The translations under genes were made by a program, and so were the position numbers. A DNA stretch of 64,000 nucleotides. It comes from Rhodoferax sp. PAMC 29310 (GTDB lineage Bacteria; Pseudomonadota; Gammaproteobacteria; Burkholderiales; Burkholderiaceae_C). Below, piece after piece: positions 63,696-64,000 of this stretch. The notes beneath the pieces are model-generated. The model was not told where the DNA came from. It was given only the letters and a program-made list of their open reading frames with translations, and did no database searches. How positions within the stretch are numbered: position 1 is the stretch's first letter; each line of letters opens with the position of its first letter. The stretch spans positions 620,001 to 684,000 of the forward strand of contig NZ_CP072852.1 of the NCBI RefSeq assembly GCF_017948265.1. The letters run 5' to 3'.

Positions 63696-64000
63696 ATGAT
63701 TCTCAGGAAACTGACCTCCCCTGGTGTTTGGTTGATGCGCAAAATGCGCCTGTCCGGGAAGGTACTGCTCCTCGCTGTGGTGCTGTTCTCTCCACTGATC
63801 TTGGCCCTGATTCAATCGACGACACCGAGCCCCGCATCCGACACGGGACTGCTGGCTTTGGTAAGCGGGATTTTTCTGGTGCTTGGAGGGTATTTGTTGC
63901 TGGCATTTCACAGTAGCATCACCCAAGATTTGCAGGATGTCACCCATGCCATGAGCAAACTGGTTCAGGGCGATTTGCGTCTCAGTCCCGTTCGCGCCGG
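63696..64000 (+). CDS. Methyl-accepting chemotaxis protein, N-terminal part (runs off the window)
   Basis: From ATG 63696 the frame stays open to the end of the window (about 101 residues). It reads a basic N-terminus with GVWLMRKMRLSGKVLLLAVVLFSPLILALI, a second hydrophobic segment GLLALVSGIFLVLGGYLLLAFH, and then a HAMP-like start (VTHAMSKLVQGDLRLSPV). This is the layout of betaproteobacterial chemoreceptors with a short or no periplasmic sensor domain. A histidine kinase with the same layout cannot be excluded because the signalling domain is cut off. Confidence 0.65.
   Translation, partial: MILRKLTSPGVWLMRKMRLSGKVLLLAVVLFSPLILALIQSTTPSPASDTGLLALVSGIFLVLGGYLLLAFHSSITQDLQDVTHAMSKLVQGDLRLSPVRA

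Overview
The window looks like a chromosomal segment of a betaproteobacterium of the order Burkholderiales, most likely family Comamonadaceae (Rhodoferax-like). This is inferred from the protein families present, for example the DUF3579 and DUF4389 proteins, the ScpA-MeaB-PccB-PccA-VOC module and the MurJ/RpsT neighbourhood, and from a dispersed short palindromic repeat; no 16S gene is present to confirm it. Coding is dense except for one degraded stretch.

Region 1 (1-10.5 kb, + strand) is a cobalamin acquisition and late-synthesis operon: btuC and btuD (import), cobA (SUMT), cobO (adenosyltransferase), bioB (biotin synthase, out of pathway), cobD/cbiB, cobC-type threonine-phosphate decarboxylase, cobQ, cobT, cobS and the alpha-ribazole phosphatase. 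Many genes overlap by 1-11 nt, so translation is probably coupled. The corrin-ring genes and cobU/cobP are not in the window.

Region 2 (10.6-24.8 kb) is an accessory, partly decayed stretch. It holds a zinc alcohol dehydrogenase, an aldo/keto reductase, a CBS protein coupled to an acetolactate-synthase-like enzyme, an NAD(P)-binding protein, a Spy/CpxP-like protein, a succinate-semialdehyde-type dehydrogenase and a DJ-1/PfpI protein. Between them lie an IS110 transposase remnant, a 149-bp direct repeat, a PAP2 pseudogene, an oleate hydratase fragment and a frameshifted small membrane protein, with several 0.4-1.2 kb stretches lacking genes.

Region 3 (24.8-36 kb) is mostly housekeeping: diguanylate cyclase, nth and HDOD in one operon, a PLP aminotransferase, small conserved proteins, an LLM oxidoreductase, a GIY-YIG protein, a LonH-type protease, a dienelactone-hydrolase-like protein and an FAD monooxygenase.

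Region 4 (36-49 kb) is the nucleoside-salvage operon (cdd, PNP, deoC, deoA), then a DUF962 protein, panE, an acyltransferase, a two-gene ABC-2 exporter, kynU-kynA and argD-argF. Three single-base indels lie within 1.5 kb here: at the PNP 3' end, in cdd and in the DUF962 gene. They are either real lesions or local sequence errors.

Region 5 (49-64 kb) has DUF3579, rpsT with a clear terminator, a PAS/GGDEF/EAL protein, murJ, a SirB1-like protein and a GntR regulator divergent from the propionate module: methylmalonyl-CoA mutase, MeaB, PccB, PccA and a VOC epimerase. The last gene is a truncated chemoreceptor. This module needs adenosylcobalamin (mutase) and biotin (carboxylase), the two cofactors whose genes sit in region 1.

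The least ordinary signals are: (i) a duplicated pccA start that creates a 42-codon upstream ORF ending across the true pccA start, with strong hairpins between the copies; (ii) eight copies of a short palindromic repeat, most of them inside reading frames without breaking them; (iii) a purine nucleoside phosphorylase frame that runs through deoC.
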